From Microlunatus speluncae (GTDB taxonomy: Bacteria; Actinomycetota; Actinomycetes; Propionibacteriales; Propionibacteriaceae): 64,000 bases of DNA. Position 1 is the first letter of the stretch. Every line of letters begins with the position of its first letter. Positions 7,614 to 15,548 of the stretch are shown piece after piece. A program made the translations under genes and the position numbers. The DNA lies in assembly GCF_009299835.1 (NCBI RefSeq), contig NZ_VKCZ01000021.1:124001-188000 (forward strand), given 5' to 3'. The notes beneath the pieces are model-generated. The model saw only the letters and a program-made list of their open reading frames with translations. It made no database searches and was not told where the DNA came from.

Positions 7614-7890
7614 CCCTTCTACGGCAGAGTTTCCGATCGGTTCAGCCTGCGCCGGCCGGCCCCTGTCGGGCACGGCAAGTCTGATCATGATCGGCGCGGC
7701 CATGATGTTGCTCACCTTCGCGGCGGGCGGGACGCCTCCCCGATCCTGATCGCCCTCGCCATCGTCGCCCTGGACGCCGGCTTCGCGTTCGTGATCACCA
7801 CCGTCGCCGCCGAGTCCCAGCCGCACCGGTTGGCCGGCTCCGGGATCGGCATCTTCCAGGGCGCGCAGTTCCTCGGCACCTGTCCTCGCC
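7614..7890 (+). pseudogene. Remnant of an MFS transporter
   Basis: Three short segments in different frames line up as a continuous piece of an MFS protein: FYGRVSDRFSLRRPA, then TASLIMIGAAMMLLTFAAGG, then LIALAIVALDAGFAFVITT with GIGIFQGAQFLGT. This is about helices 8-11 of a 12-helix transporter, broken by two frameshifts. A good ribosome site (GAAGGAAGGA, about 7593-7602) and a promoter-like stretch stand just upstream, so an internal deletion seems to have joined the old 5' leader to a late fragment. The remnant stops at the hairpin at 7891. It was probably the target of the neighbouring, also damaged, Rrf2 gene. Confidence 0.75.
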
Positions 7891-7938
7891 GAATCATGTG
7901 CAAATCTCACACCAGCTGTAAGATTTGCACACCGATTC
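7891..7938. terminator. Hairpin terminator downstream of the RecQ-like gene
   Basis: TGTGCAAATCT at 7897-7907 pairs with AGATTTGCACA at 7921-7931. GAATC/GATTC extend the stem outward and a few more pairs extend it inward. It begins 10 bases after the stop codon of the minus-strand helicase gene. It is AT-richer than its surroundings. No clear T tract follows. Confidence 0.6.
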
Positions 7939-7947
7939 TGGAAGGCC

Positions 7948-10014
7948 TTACGGCAGTTGGTGCAGGGCCAGCGGCAGGACGGTGGTCGCGCCGGCGTCGG
8001 CCATCAGGGCGCCGGCGACGGTGATCGTCCAGCGGGTCCGGATCGTGTCGTCGATCAGCAACACGGGCCCGTCGAAGGAGACGCCGGGCTGGACGGTGGT
8101 CCGGGCCAGCAGATCAGTCGCCCGGGCCGAGGAAGAGGCGTCCTCGACCGGACGTGGGCCGGAGACGGCCAGGGCGTCGACGTAGGGCAGCCGGCCCTTG
8201 TCGGCGACGTGCCGGGCCACCGATTCGATCATGGTCGGGAATCGCCGGGACGGCATCGGCACCACCGCGGTCGGCCGGTCCCAGTGCGGCGACCAGCGCT
8301 TCAGCACCGCGACGACCGCGTCCAGGATCTCTTGATCAACGGGCTCGTCGCGAACCCAGAGCCGGCGCAAGGTGTCGCTCCAGGCGGGGTCGTCCGCGTA
8401 CGCCAGCGCCCGGCCCGGCGCCAGGAAGTTGATCTTGCCCTTCCGGTCACCGAGTCGGGCCGCCCACTGCTTGCGCGGCTCGACGACGGTGTCCTGGCCG
8501 CGGAAGAAGGTCCGCGCGGCCGTGATCAACTCCTCGCTGGGAGCGGTGCCGGGCTCCGGCAGCGTGCCGGTACAGACCGAGCAACGGCCACAGGCCTGGG
8601 GATCCGGATCGTCCAGGGCCTGCTGCAGGAAGCGCATCAGGCAGCCCTCGCCGTGGGCGTACGACCGCATCAGCCCGGCCTCGTCGGCGCGGACCTGGCG
8701 CAGCGCGGACCACTTCTCCTCGTCGTAGTACCAGCGCTTCCCGGTCGCGACCCAGTCGCTGCGATCCCGTTCCACGACGCCGTCGACGGCCAGGATCTTC
8801 AGCGTCGACTCGAGCCGGCCGCGGCGGATACCGGTCGCCGCCTCGATCGCGCCCAGCCCGGCCGGCGCCTCGGCGAGCACGTCGAGGATCTGCTCCACCT
8901 GCGATTCGACCGGGATCCCGGCGGTGGCGAAGTAGTCCCAGATCCGCTCGTCCGACTCGGCCGGCACCAGCACCGCGACGGCGTCGTCCAGGGCCCGGCC
9001 GGCCCTGCCGACCTGCTGGTAGTAGGCGACCGGCGAGGCGGGCGAGCCGAGATGGATGCAGAACGCGAGGTCCGGCTTGTCGTAGCCCATGCCGAGCGCC
9101 GAGGTCGCCACCAGCGCCTTGACCTGGTTGGCCCGCAACCGGTCCTCCAGTTGCTCCCGGTTCTCGGTCTGACCCGAATAGGCCGCGACGTCGAGGCCCT
9201 GGCTCTGCAGGAAGCCGGCGACCCGCTCGGTCTCGGCCACGGTGAGCACGTACACGATGCCGGAGCCGGGCAGCGACCGCAGCGCCTCGGCCACCCAGGC
9301 GTAGCGCTGCAAGGGAGTCAATTGGGGCACCACCGAGAGCCGCAGCGAGGCCCGGGCCAGCGAGCCGCGCAGCGTCACGGTTTCCTCGCCGAGCTGCCGC
9401 GCGACGTCGGCAGTGACCCGCTCGTTCGCGGTCGCGGTGGTGGCCAGCACCGGAGTGCCCGGGGCCAGCTCGAGCAGCGTCCGGGTCAGCCGCTGGTAGT
9501 CCGGCCGGAAGTCGAAACCCCAGTCCGAGACGCAGTGCGCCTCGTCGATCACCAGCAACCCGCAGCGCGACAGCAGCTCCGGCAGCCGAGCCGCGAACCG
9601 TGGATTGACCAGGCGTTCCGGCGAGATCAGCAGGACATCGAGCTGGTCGCCGGCCAGGGCCTCGAAGATCGGGTCCCAGTCGTCGAAGTTGGTCGAGTTG
9701 ATCGTCGCCGCCCGCAGCCCGGCCCGCTCCGCGGCCGCGATCTGATCCCGCATCAGCGCCAACAGCGGCGAGACGACCAGCGTCGGCCCGGCCCGGTGCT
9801 CGCCGGATCGGAGCGCGGCGGTGGCGCCCCAGTAGACGACCGACTTGCCCCACCCGGTCGCCTGCACCACCAGCACCCGCCGCCGGTGGTCCACCAGCTC
9901 CTCGACCGCCCGGAGCTGATCCGCCCGCGGCTCGGCCTGCGGCCCCGCCACCGCCCGGATGGTCGCGGCCAGTTGCTCGGCGGTACGGGTGGGCGCGGTG
10001 CTGGTCTCCGACAT
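7948..10014 (-). CDS. RecQ-like DNA helicase with C-terminal phosphoribosyltransferase-like domain
   Basis: 688 residues. The superfamily 2 helicase core has Walker A ATGWGKS (about 52-58), DEAH (157-160) followed by CVSDWGFDFRPDY, and the late motif QQVGRAGRALD. A zinc-binding region follows (GEGCLMRF...CGRCSVC). No HRDC domain is seen. The last ~70 residues (GPVLLIDDTIRTRWT...AGATTVLPLALHQ) match the PRPP-binding signature of ComF-type phosphoribosyltransferases. This architecture is known in actinobacteria as a second RecQ-type helicase; the role of the PRT tail is not established. Three in-frame ATGs lie between 10014 and 10026; I use 10014, but GAGGGG favours 10023. A canonical recQ lies at 29300. 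Confidence 0.9.
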   Translation of the reverse strand: MSETSTAPTRTAEQLAATIRAVAGPQAEPRADQLRAVEELVDHRRRVLVVQATGWGKSVVYWGATAALRSGEHRAGPTLVVSPLLALMRDQIAAAERAGLRAATINSTNFDDWDPIFEALAGDQLDVLLISPERLVNPRFAARLPELLSRCGLLVIDEAHCVSDWGFDFRPDYQRLTRTLLELAPGTPVLATTATANERVTADVARQLGEETVTLRGSLARASLRLSVVPQLTPLQRYAWVAEALRSLPGSGIVYVLTVAETERVAGFLQSQGLDVAAYSGQTENREQLEDRLRANQVKALVATSALGMGYDKPDLAFCIHLGSPASPVAYYQQVGRAGRALDDAVAVLVPAESDERIWDYFATAGIPVESQVEQILDVLAEAPAGLGAIEAATGIRRGRLESTLKILAVDGVVERDRSDWVATGKRWYYDEEKWSALRQVRADEAGLMRSYAHGEGCLMRFLQQALDDPDPQACGRCSVCTGTLPEPGTAPSEELITAARTFFRGQDTVVEPRKQWAARLGDRKGKINFLAPGRALAYADDPAWSDTLRRLWVRDEPVDQEILDAVVAVLKRWSPHWDRPTAVVPMPSRRFPTMIESVARHVADKGRLPYVDALAVSGPRPVEDASSSARATDLLARTTVQPGVSFDGPVLLIDDTIRTRWTITVAGALMADAGATTVLPLALHQLP

Positions 10015-10059
10015 GCCCGCCATCATGCCCCTCACCCCCGACGACCCACCCAAACCCCC

Positions 10060-10120
10060 GCCGACCCGTCACTTATGCACGCGTTTCTGCGGCGTGTCGG
10101 CGCACAAGTGACGTCTCGGC
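10060..10120. repeat. Hairpin repeat family H2, copy A
   Basis: GCCGA...GTCACTTATGC (10060-10078) pairs with GCACAAGTGAC...TCGGC (10102-10120), with one mismatch in the inner arm. Its reverse complement is strongly similar to the element at 10798-10856, including the shared segment CCGACACGCCGCA. The two copies bracket the lectin-like gene in inverted orientation. Confidence 0.7.
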
Positions 10121-10167
10121 GAGGCGTGGGCGGGCTGGAATCCGGGGATGAGCAGGGTCCGGGGGGA

Positions 10168-10638
10168 TCAGCAGGTGGCGATGTGCCCGTACCCGATCCA
10201 GAACTCGCCCTTGTCGTTCAGGTTGGCGGTCCGGCCGAGATCCAGGATGTTGTTGGAGCCGTGGATCTGATGATCACCGACGCTGATGAACGGCGTGAAC
10301 TGTCCGGCCGGCCCGGTGCCCTTGCCCGGAGTGAAGGTCACGGACACGCCCGGCTTCGACGTGCCCGAGCGCCAGCAGGTCTTTCCGGTCGAGGCGTTGC
10401 GCAGGACCAGGTCCCCGTTGTCCTGCATCCGCAGCACGGCGCCGCCGTTGCACAGGGCGCGGCCGGGCCGCAGGATGTCGGTCTGGTCCAGATAGTCCTG
10501 GGCCGAGCAGCCCGCCGGTTCCGCCGCCGCGCTCGGGGCGGTCGCCACCAGGAGGCCCGAGGCCGCGGCGATCGCCGCCGCTCCGGCCAGGGCCACGCGG
10601 GTGGATCGGTGGGACAGCTGATTGATCGCAGTCTTCAT
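10168..10638 (-). CDS. Secreted small protein with a bulb-lectin-like segment
   Basis: 156 residues. A signal peptide spans about 1-39 (basic N-terminus, hydrophobic LAGAAAIAAASGLLVATAP, cleavage near AAAEP). The mature part contains LRMQDNGDLVLRN, the repeating D/N-V pattern of B-type (bulb) lectins, and four cysteines (in AGCSAQ, ALCNGG, KTCWRS and the terminal IATC). An extracellular carbohydrate- or surface-binding role is plausible but not proven. The start is the ATG at 10638, preceded by AGGAGCG. The gene stands alone between two inverted copies of repeat H2, as though carried as a cassette. Confidence 0.75.
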   Translation of the reverse strand: MKTAINQLSHRSTRVALAGAAAIAAASGLLVATAPSAAAEPAGCSAQDYLDQTDILRPGRALCNGGAVLRMQDNGDLVLRNASTGKTCWRSGTSKPGVSVTFTPGKGTGPAGQFTPFISVGDHQIHGSNNILDLGRTANLNDKGEFWIGYGHIATC

Positions 10639-10797
10639 CTGACGCTCCTGTTCGGGTGCCACTCTCCCCGCCGAGAGGGTGGAATCGGTGTGCGGTCGGC
10701 CACGACGCTATCGACGCACGGGGTCACCCGGTGGAACGGTTGGAACGCACCGCGCCCCATCCCGGCCAGGCCGGAACGGGACGCAGATTCAGTTCAG

Positions 10798-10856
10798 CGA
10801 GACGTCGCTTGTGCACCGACACGCCGCAAAAGCACGTGCGTTTGTGCCGTCTCGGC
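10798..10856. repeat. Hairpin repeat family H2, copy B (inverted relative to copy A)
   Basis: CGAGACG at 10798-10804 pairs with CGTCTCG at 10848-10854, with further partial pairing of the CTTGTGC and GCGTTTGTG segments inside. The interior segment CCGACACGCCGCA is found in the reverse complement of copy A. It lies in the spacer upstream of the lectin-like gene and 17 bases downstream of the cysO stop, so it could also terminate the cysO transcript. Confidence 0.7.
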
Positions 10857-10872
10857 GGGGTTTCTTGGGGGA

Positions 10873-11151
10873 TCAGCAGCCGCCGGCTACGGCGGGGATG
10901 ATGGAGACTTTGGCGTCGTCTTCGACCTTGGCTTCGAGGCCGCCTACGAAGCGGACGTCTTCGTCGCCGACGTAGACGTTGACGAAACGGCGCAGTTCGC
11001 CGGCGTCGTCGACGACGCGCTCCTTGATGCCGGGGTGGGCCGACTCGAGGGAGTCGAGCAACTCGGCCAGGGTGGAGCCCTCCGCGGTGACCTCTTTGGC
11101 GCCGCCGGTGTAGGTGCGGAGGATGGTCGGAATGCGTACGGATGCGCTCAT
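10873..11151 (-). CDS. cysO: MoaD/ThiS-family sulfur carrier protein, CysO-like
   Basis: 92 residues, ubiquitin-like beta-grasp fold, ending KVSIIPAVAGGC. In Mycobacterium, CysO ends in Gly-Gly and carries sulfide as a C-terminal thiocarboxylate for CysM-dependent cysteine synthesis, after the protease Mec removes any extra residue. Here the di-glycine is followed by one Cys, so trimming by a Mec-like enzyme would be needed. The start ATG overlaps the threonine synthase stop (ATGA), so the two are translationally coupled and share the SAM riboswitch upstream. No cysM or mec is in the window. Confidence 0.87.
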   Translation of the reverse strand: MSASVRIPTILRTYTGGAKEVTAEGSTLAELLDSLESAHPGIKERVVDDAGELRRFVNVYVGDEDVRFVGGLEAKVEDDAKVSIIPAVAGGC

Positions 11152-12434
11152 GACCGGTAATCCTCCCAGAAGGTGGCGAAGTCCTCATAGCGCGGCGCGA
11201 TGGTCGTTTTCGGGCCGACCTGATCGGCGACCGCGTCAAGCGTCTTCAGCCCGTCACCGGAGTTGATCACCACGGTCTCGGCGGCCGGGTCGAGCGCGCC
11301 GTCGGCGATCAGCTTGGCGGTCACGCCGATCGTCACGCCGCCCGCGGTCTCGCCGAAGATGCCCTCGGTCCGGGCCAGCCGGCGGATGTTGGTGACCACG
11401 GTCTCGTCGTCGACGTCGGCGATCACGCCGCCGGTGCGCCGGATCGTGTCCAGCACGTAGGGGCCGTCGGCCGGGTTGCCGATCGCCAGCGACTTGGCGA
11501 TCGTGTCCGGCTTCACCGGGCGGACCACGTCGTGGCCGGCACGGTAGGCCTGCGCGATCGGCGAGCAGCCGGTCGCCTGGGCGCCGAAGATCTTGTACGC
11601 CTTCTCCTCCACCAGGCCGAGCTTGATCAACTCCGTGAAGCCCTTGTCGATCTTGGTCAGCTGGGAGCCGGACGCGACCGGGATGACGAGTTGATCAGGA
11701 ATGCGCCAGCCCAACTGCTCGGCGATCTCGTACGCGAGCGTCTTGGAACCCTCGGCGTAGTAGGGCCGGACGTTGACGTTGACGAAGGCCCAACCCTCTT
11801 CCTCACCGGCGATCTCGCTGGCCAGCTTGTTGACGTCGTCGTAGCTGCCCTTGATCGCGATCAAGGTCGTGTCGTAGACGGCGGAGGCGAGGATCTTCTG
11901 TCGTTCCAGGTTTTCCGGCACCAGGACGACGGACTGGATGCCGGCCCGGGCGGCGGCCGCGGCGACCGCGTTGGCCAGGTTGCCGGTGGACGGACAGGCC
12001 AGCACCTTGAGGCCGAGCTCGCGGGCCGCGGACAGCGCGACCGCGACCACCCGGTCCTTGAACGAGTGGGTCGGGTTGCCGGAGTCGTCCTTTACCCAGA
12101 GCTGCTTCAGACCAAGATCATCGGCGAGGTTGCGGGCGTCGACCAGCCGGGTGAAGCCGGGGTCGGTGGAGCGGAAGGTAGCAATGTCGGCCGGCACCGG
12201 CAGCAGCGGGGCGTAGCGCCAGATGCTCTTCGGACCGGCCTCGAGGTCGGCCCGGGTGATCGTCGGGAACTCATAGCCGACCTCGAGCGGGCCGAAGCAT
12301 TCGACGCAGGCGTAGAACGGACCGAGCGGCCCGGTGGCGCCGCAGGCGCGACAGATCAGGTGGGTGGCGTTGCCGAAGGCTCCGGGGCGACAGCCGGCCG
12401 GGGCCTCAGTGGTGGATACCGTGGTCACTGGCAT
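11148..12434 (-). CDS. thrC: Threonine synthase
   Basis: 428 residues. It converts O-phospho-L-homoserine to threonine with PLP. An N-terminal zinc-ribbon-like segment (LICRACGATG...ACVECFG) is followed by a fold-type II PLP domain. The PLP lysine lies in SGNPTHSFKDR, and the phosphate cradle is the CPSTGNLANA segment. The end SGDGLKTLD is typical of the actinobacterial type. The ATG at 12434 follows AAGGACTGA. A SAM-I riboswitch ends about 10 bases before the start, and cysO follows with a 4-base overlap. The pairing places threonine and cysteine-sulfur genes under methionine-pathway control. Confidence 0.95.
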   Translation of the reverse strand: MPVTTVSTTEAPAGCRPGAFGNATHLICRACGATGPLGPFYACVECFGPLEVGYEFPTITRADLEAGPKSIWRYAPLLPVPADIATFRSTDPGFTRLVDARNLADDLGLKQLWVKDDSGNPTHSFKDRVVAVALSAARELGLKVLACPSTGNLANAVAAAAARAGIQSVVLVPENLERQKILASAVYDTTLIAIKGSYDDVNKLASEIAGEEEGWAFVNVNVRPYYAEGSKTLAYEIAEQLGWRIPDQLVIPVASGSQLTKIDKGFTELIKLGLVEEKAYKIFGAQATGCSPIAQAYRAGHDVVRPVKPDTIAKSLAIGNPADGPYVLDTIRRTGGVIADVDDETVVTNIRRLARTEGIFGETAGGVTIGVTAKLIADGALDPAAETVVINSGDGLKTLDAVADQVGPKTTIAPRYEDFATFWEDYRS

Positions 12435-12445
12435 TCAGTCCTTCG

Positions 12446-12554
12446 TCATCTGTCTCGGTCGACTGTCGCCGAGTCGGAATTGGCACCTGGACCTGTGGTA
12501 GGCCGGTTGCCGGGGAGTCATCGGGCCGAATCCCTCATCCCCTCTTGATGAGCG
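12446..12554 (-). promoter_or_regulatory. SAM-I (S-box) riboswitch upstream of thrC-cysO
   Basis: Read on the minus strand, the conserved S-box core is plain: TCATCAAGAGGGGATGAGGGA, then CGGCCCGATGA, CCCCGGCAACCGGC, and AGGTGCCAATTCCGA, in the right order and spacing. The 5-bp P1 pairs TCATC (12551-12547) with GATGA (12450-12446), and CTCGG/CCGAG forms P4. P1 ends about 3 bases before the thrC Shine-Dalgarno, so control of translation start is more likely than a terminator. Binding of S-adenosylmethionine is inferred from the family. Confidence 0.88.
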
Positions 12555-12667
12555 CCCCAGAGGAGCGAATGCCAGCGTAAGGTCCGAAGCGGCAGAACCT
12601 CGAATGCATTCTCAGATGACAAGATCGGTGCCCGCATCGTGGACATCGAGCCGGGAGGTGGGCAGCG

Positions 12668-13093
12668 ATGAGGCTGCGGTATCAGCTGCGCCGGATCGGC
12701 AACGTGATCACCCTGGGCACCCCGTTGGGCCTGCTGGCCGCCCGGATCGGCGGCGCCCGGTTCGTGGCCGGGCCGCGTGGGCTGGTGCTGGCCGAGGGCT
12801 ATCGGCCCGGCTTCCCGTACGCGACGGCGTTCACGGTCGGCAACGTGCTGATCACCCGCGGCAGCTGGGACGAGCAGCTGCGCCGCAACCCGCGGCTGCT
12901 CGAGCACGAGGAGGGCCACACCTGGCAATGGCTCTATTGCCTCGGCCTGCCGTTCCTCTTCGCCTACTCGGCCTGCATGCTGTGGTCGGTGTTCCGCACC
13001 GGCGACCGCGCCACCGGCAACTTCTTCGAGCGTCAGGCCGGCCTGGAGAGCGGCGGCTATGTCCCCACGACCAGACCCGAGCCGGTGGACTGA
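12668..13093 (+). CDS. Uncharacterised protein with HEEGH motif, membrane-associated
   Basis: 141 residues. HEEGHTWQW at about residues 79-87 resembles the HExxH zinc site of metallopeptidases, and GFFERQAGLESG-like residues follow later. A hydrophobic helix lies between (LGLPFLFAYSACMLWSVF) and another near the N-terminus. I cannot assign a family. GGGAGGTGGGCAGCG precedes the ATG. It is divergent from thrC and convergent with the kinase gene, whose stop begins 2 bases after this one. A role as a peptidase is unproven: no third zinc ligand is obvious. Confidence 0.75.
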   Translation: MRLRYQLRRIGNVITLGTPLGLLAARIGGARFVAGPRGLVLAEGYRPGFPYATAFTVGNVLITRGSWDEQLRRNPRLLEHEEGHTWQWLYCLGLPFLFAYSACMLWSVFRTGDRATGNFFERQAGLESGGYVPTTRPEPVD

Positions 13094-13094
13094 C

Positions 13095-13907
13095 TCAGTC
13101 GGCGAGCAACCACTCGACGAGCTCGAGGGAGCCGGGGTACGGGTCGCCGTCCTCGTCCATCACCCAGGCCATGGTCTGGGCGATGGTCCAGCCCTTGGCT
13201 CGGTCCCGGTCCAGGCCGTGATCGCCGCAGAGCCGGTCGAGCCGGCCCAGCACCTGGGTGCGGGAGAAGCCGAGTTCGCCGGAGCGGACGATCGGTGCGA
13301 CGGCGAACTCCCGCTCCCCCAGCAAGGGCTTCGGGTCGATCAGCAGCCACGGCTCGCGCTCGGCGGCGATCACGTTGTCGCCGTGCAGGTCCTGGTTCAC
13401 CAAGACCTGTTCGCCCTGGGTGCCGGGCAGCCAGGCGAGCAGTTCCAGGGCGACGTCGAGCAGCCGGCGATCGTACGCCCGACCGGACTCCTCCCACTCG
13501 GCCGGCAGTTCGTCGAGCCAGAGCCGGGATTCCTCGGCGAGCGTGTCGAACGGGCCTGCGGGGTCCGGGATCCACAGTCGGGGCAGCAGGTCGGCGAGGA
13601 CATCCAGCGCGAGGTCGGCGCCGGCGGCGGCGAGCGGGGTGCCGGGGTGGCAGCGCTCCAGCAGCATGGCCCAGCGGTCGTCGTCACGCTCCAGCAGGCG
13701 GATCGCGCCGTTGCCGATCCAGGCGGCCAGGGCGTCGACCTCGCAGCGGGCCTCGCGGTGCGGCTTGGAGATCTTCAGGACGGCCGGGGTGCCGTCGGCG
13801 CGGGTGACGGCGCGGACCTCGCCGGCGGAGCCGCCAGGCAGGCGGGGGCCGAGGGTCAGATTCCAGTGGGCGGCCAGTTCGGCCGATGAGGCCAGGAGGT
13901 CACTCAT
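13095..13907 (-). CDS. Aminoglycoside/hydroxyurea phosphotransferase family kinase
   Basis: 270 residues of the APH(6)/hydroxyurea kinase family. The Brenner-type catalytic loop is LVNQDLHGDN (D173, N178) and the metal-binding motif is LLIDPKP (D191); K45 in AVLKISKP is the ATP lysine. Members such as streptomycin 6-kinase inactivate antibiotics, but most genomic homologues have unknown substrates, so resistance should not be assumed. It is convergent with the HEEGH gene, 2 bases apart. Upstream lies a CCTTCGACAGGCTCAGG-type repeat and then the DUF3263 gene in the same direction. Confidence 0.88.
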   Translation of the reverse strand: MSDLLASSAELAAHWNLTLGPRLPGGSAGEVRAVTRADGTPAVLKISKPHREARCEVDALAAWIGNGAIRLLERDDDRWAMLLERCHPGTPLAAAGADLALDVLADLLPRLWIPDPAGPFDTLAEESRLWLDELPAEWEESGRAYDRRLLDVALELLAWLPGTQGEQVLVNQDLHGDNVIAAEREPWLLIDPKPLLGEREFAVAPIVRSGELGFSRTQVLGRLDRLCGDHGLDRDRAKGWTIAQTMAWVMDEDGDPYPGSLELVEWLLAD

Positions 13908-13915
13908 CGGGCCCG

Positions 13916-13935
13916 CCCTTCGACAGGCTCAGGGG
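13916..13935. repeat. Short dispersed repeat TTCGACAGGCTCAG
   Basis: The segment CCCTTCGACAGGCTCAGGGG lies just upstream of the kinase gene. The reverse complement, CCCTGAGCCTGTCGAAGGG, recurs at 53274 and, in two copies, at 60114-60152. It is a short widespread bacterial intergenic repeat with partial dyad symmetry (CCCT/AGGG ends). Confidence 0.7.
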
Positions 13936-13951
13936 ACGAACGAAGGTGCAG

Positions 13952-14260
13952 TCAAGCGTCGATGTTGAGGTCGATGCCGAGGCGGCGGGCGGAGCGCTCG
14001 CGCTGGCGGTTGGCGCGCAGCCGGCGCAGCCGCTTGACCAGCAGCGGGTCGTGGGCCAGGGCCTCGGGCTTGTCGATCAGGGCGTTCAGGACCTGGTAGT
14101 AGCGGGTCGCCGACAGCTCGAAGCGTTCCCGGATCGCCTGCTCCTTGGCGCCGGCAAACTTCCACCAGTGGCGCTCGAAGGCCAGGATGTCGGAATCGCG
14201 TTCGCTCAAGGTCTCTGTGGGGTCGACGGGCTGATGTTCGGGGTTCGTCGCGGCCACCAT
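13952..14260 (-). CDS. DUF3263 domain protein
   Basis: 102 residues, basic C-terminus. The core (LSERDSDILAFERHWWKFAGAKEQAIRERFELSATRYYQVLNALID) is the DUF3263 signature: a helix-turn-helix-like domain found only in actinobacteria, with a function that is not established. The ATG at 14260 is chosen: TACTAT (14273-14268) would be a -10 whose start site falls at this ATG, giving a leaderless transcript; an ATG at 14269 would overlap that -10. It was probably acquired vertically. The repeat at 13916 lies downstream. Confidence 0.82.
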   Translation of the reverse strand: MVAATNPEHQPVDPTETLSERDSDILAFERHWWKFAGAKEQAIRERFELSATRYYQVLNALIDKPEALAHDPLLVKRLRRLRANRQRERSARRLGIDLNIDA

Positions 14261-14435
14261 GTTTCTCATAGTAGGGCGGAATCACAGTCATGTCATTCAC
14301 CGCGCCGTGGCTCCCGCGGGCCCAACAGGCCGTACGTGGTGCCGAGCCCGAGACTAGCAAGCGATTCCACTCCCGTGTCTCCAACGTCGGTCACCGGCGA
14401 GACGGGATCGGAGCGAATACGGTTTGATGGTGGTC

Positions 14436-15548
14436 ATGACGGATCGCATCGGGTGGGGGATTCTCGGCGCCGGCCACATCGCGGGGGTGTTCGCGGCGGA
14501 TCTCGCCCTGCTTCCAGACGAGGCCGAACTGGTGGCCATCGGGTCCCGGTCGCAGGCGAAGGCGGACGAGTTCGCCCAGCAGTACGGCTTCGCCCGCGCC
14601 TACGGAACCTACGCCGACCTGATCGCCGATCCCGACGTGGACGTCGTCTACATCGCCTCGGTGCACAGTGATCATTTCGAGTCCGCGCTGCTCTGTCTGG
14701 ATGCCGGCAAGGCGGTGTTGATCGAGAAGCCGATCACCGTCTCCGAGCCGCGGGCGAGCGTGTTGATCTCCCGGGCCCGTGATCGCGGGCTGTTCCTGAT
14801 GGAAGCGCTGTGGACCCGGACCAACCCGCTGATCCGCCAGACCGCGGAGCTGGTCACCGCCGGCGAGATCGGCGACGTCAAGCACATCACCTGCACCTTC
14901 GGCTTCGCCTTCGACGGGCCCGATGATCATCGACTGCTCGACCCGGCCCAGGCCGGCGGCGGCGTGCTCGACCTCGGGGTCTACCCGGTGCACCTGGTCG
15001 ATCTGTTCCTCGGCGAGCCGGACCGGGTGATCGGGTACGGAAACCTGAGCGGCACCGGCGTCGACGCCCACGCCGCGGCCCTGCTCGGCTACGACCCGCG
15101 GGACGGCCGGCCGGCCGCGACCGCCTCCGTGGTCTGCAGCCTCGAGGCCAACCTGCCGACCCGGCTGGAGATCTTCGGCAGCAACGGGCAGGTGATCATC
15201 GACGAGTTCATCCGGCCGCCCGAGGTGGCGATCCGGCGCGGCACCGACCGGGACGCGAAGCCGGAGATCTTGATCAACCAGTGGCCGGGCGGCGGCTACG
15301 GTTACCAGGCGCAGGAAGTGATGCGGTGTATGCGGGCCGGTGAGCTCTCCTCGCCGATGGTGCCCTGGGAGTCGACCCTGTCGTCGATGCGCACGCTGGA
15401 CCGGTGGATCGCCGGCGTCGAGACCGCCCAGTCGCGACCGCGATCGGCCCAGGAACGATCAGCCCTGGAACACCCCGTCGAGGCGGATCCGACCGCGTCG
15501 AAGACGGGCGACGCGAAGTCAGTCGAGGCACGTTCCAGCGACTCATGA
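14436..15548 (+). CDS. Gfo/Idh/MocA family oxidoreductase
   Basis: 370 residues. The N-terminal Rossmann fold has WGILGAGHIAGVFA, and the family's EKP motif is in LIEKPITV, where the Lys is catalytic. A C-terminal beta-sheet domain holds the substrate site (GGGVLDLGVYPVHL, with the catalytic His). Such enzymes oxidise sugars or cyclitols with NAD(P). The gene overlaps manA by 4 bases (ATGA), so the pair probably works on a related hexose or hexose phosphate. The start could be the ATG at 14427 or 14436; neither has a strong Shine-Dalgarno. The last ~35 residues are a polar tail beyond the family fold. Confidence 0.87.
   Translation: MTDRIGWGILGAGHIAGVFAADLALLPDEAELVAIGSRSQAKADEFAQQYGFARAYGTYADLIADPDVDVVYIASVHSDHFESALLCLDAGKAVLIEKPITVSEPRASVLISRARDRGLFLMEALWTRTNPLIRQTAELVTAGEIGDVKHITCTFGFAFDGPDDHRLLDPAQAGGGVLDLGVYPVHLVDLFLGEPDRVIGYGNLSGTGVDAHAAALLGYDPRDGRPAATASVVCSLEANLPTRLEIFGSNGQVIIDEFIRPPEVAIRRGTDRDAKPEILINQWPGGGYGYQAQEVMRCMRAGELSSPMVPWESTLSSMRTLDRWIAGVETAQSRPRSAQERSALEHPVEADPTASKTGDAKSVEARSSDS

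Noticed and set aside
7957-11160. A 1,067-codon open frame on the plus strand across 7957-11160
   Set aside because: It is antisense to the helicase, lectin-like and cysO genes, all of which have family matches. The translation is rich in G, R, Q, D and P with no motif, the usual product of the complementary frame of GC-rich coding DNA.
13095-13907. Streptomycin resistance gene
   Set aside because: The family match is real, but environmental members of this kinase family mostly have unknown substrates, so a resistance call is not supported.
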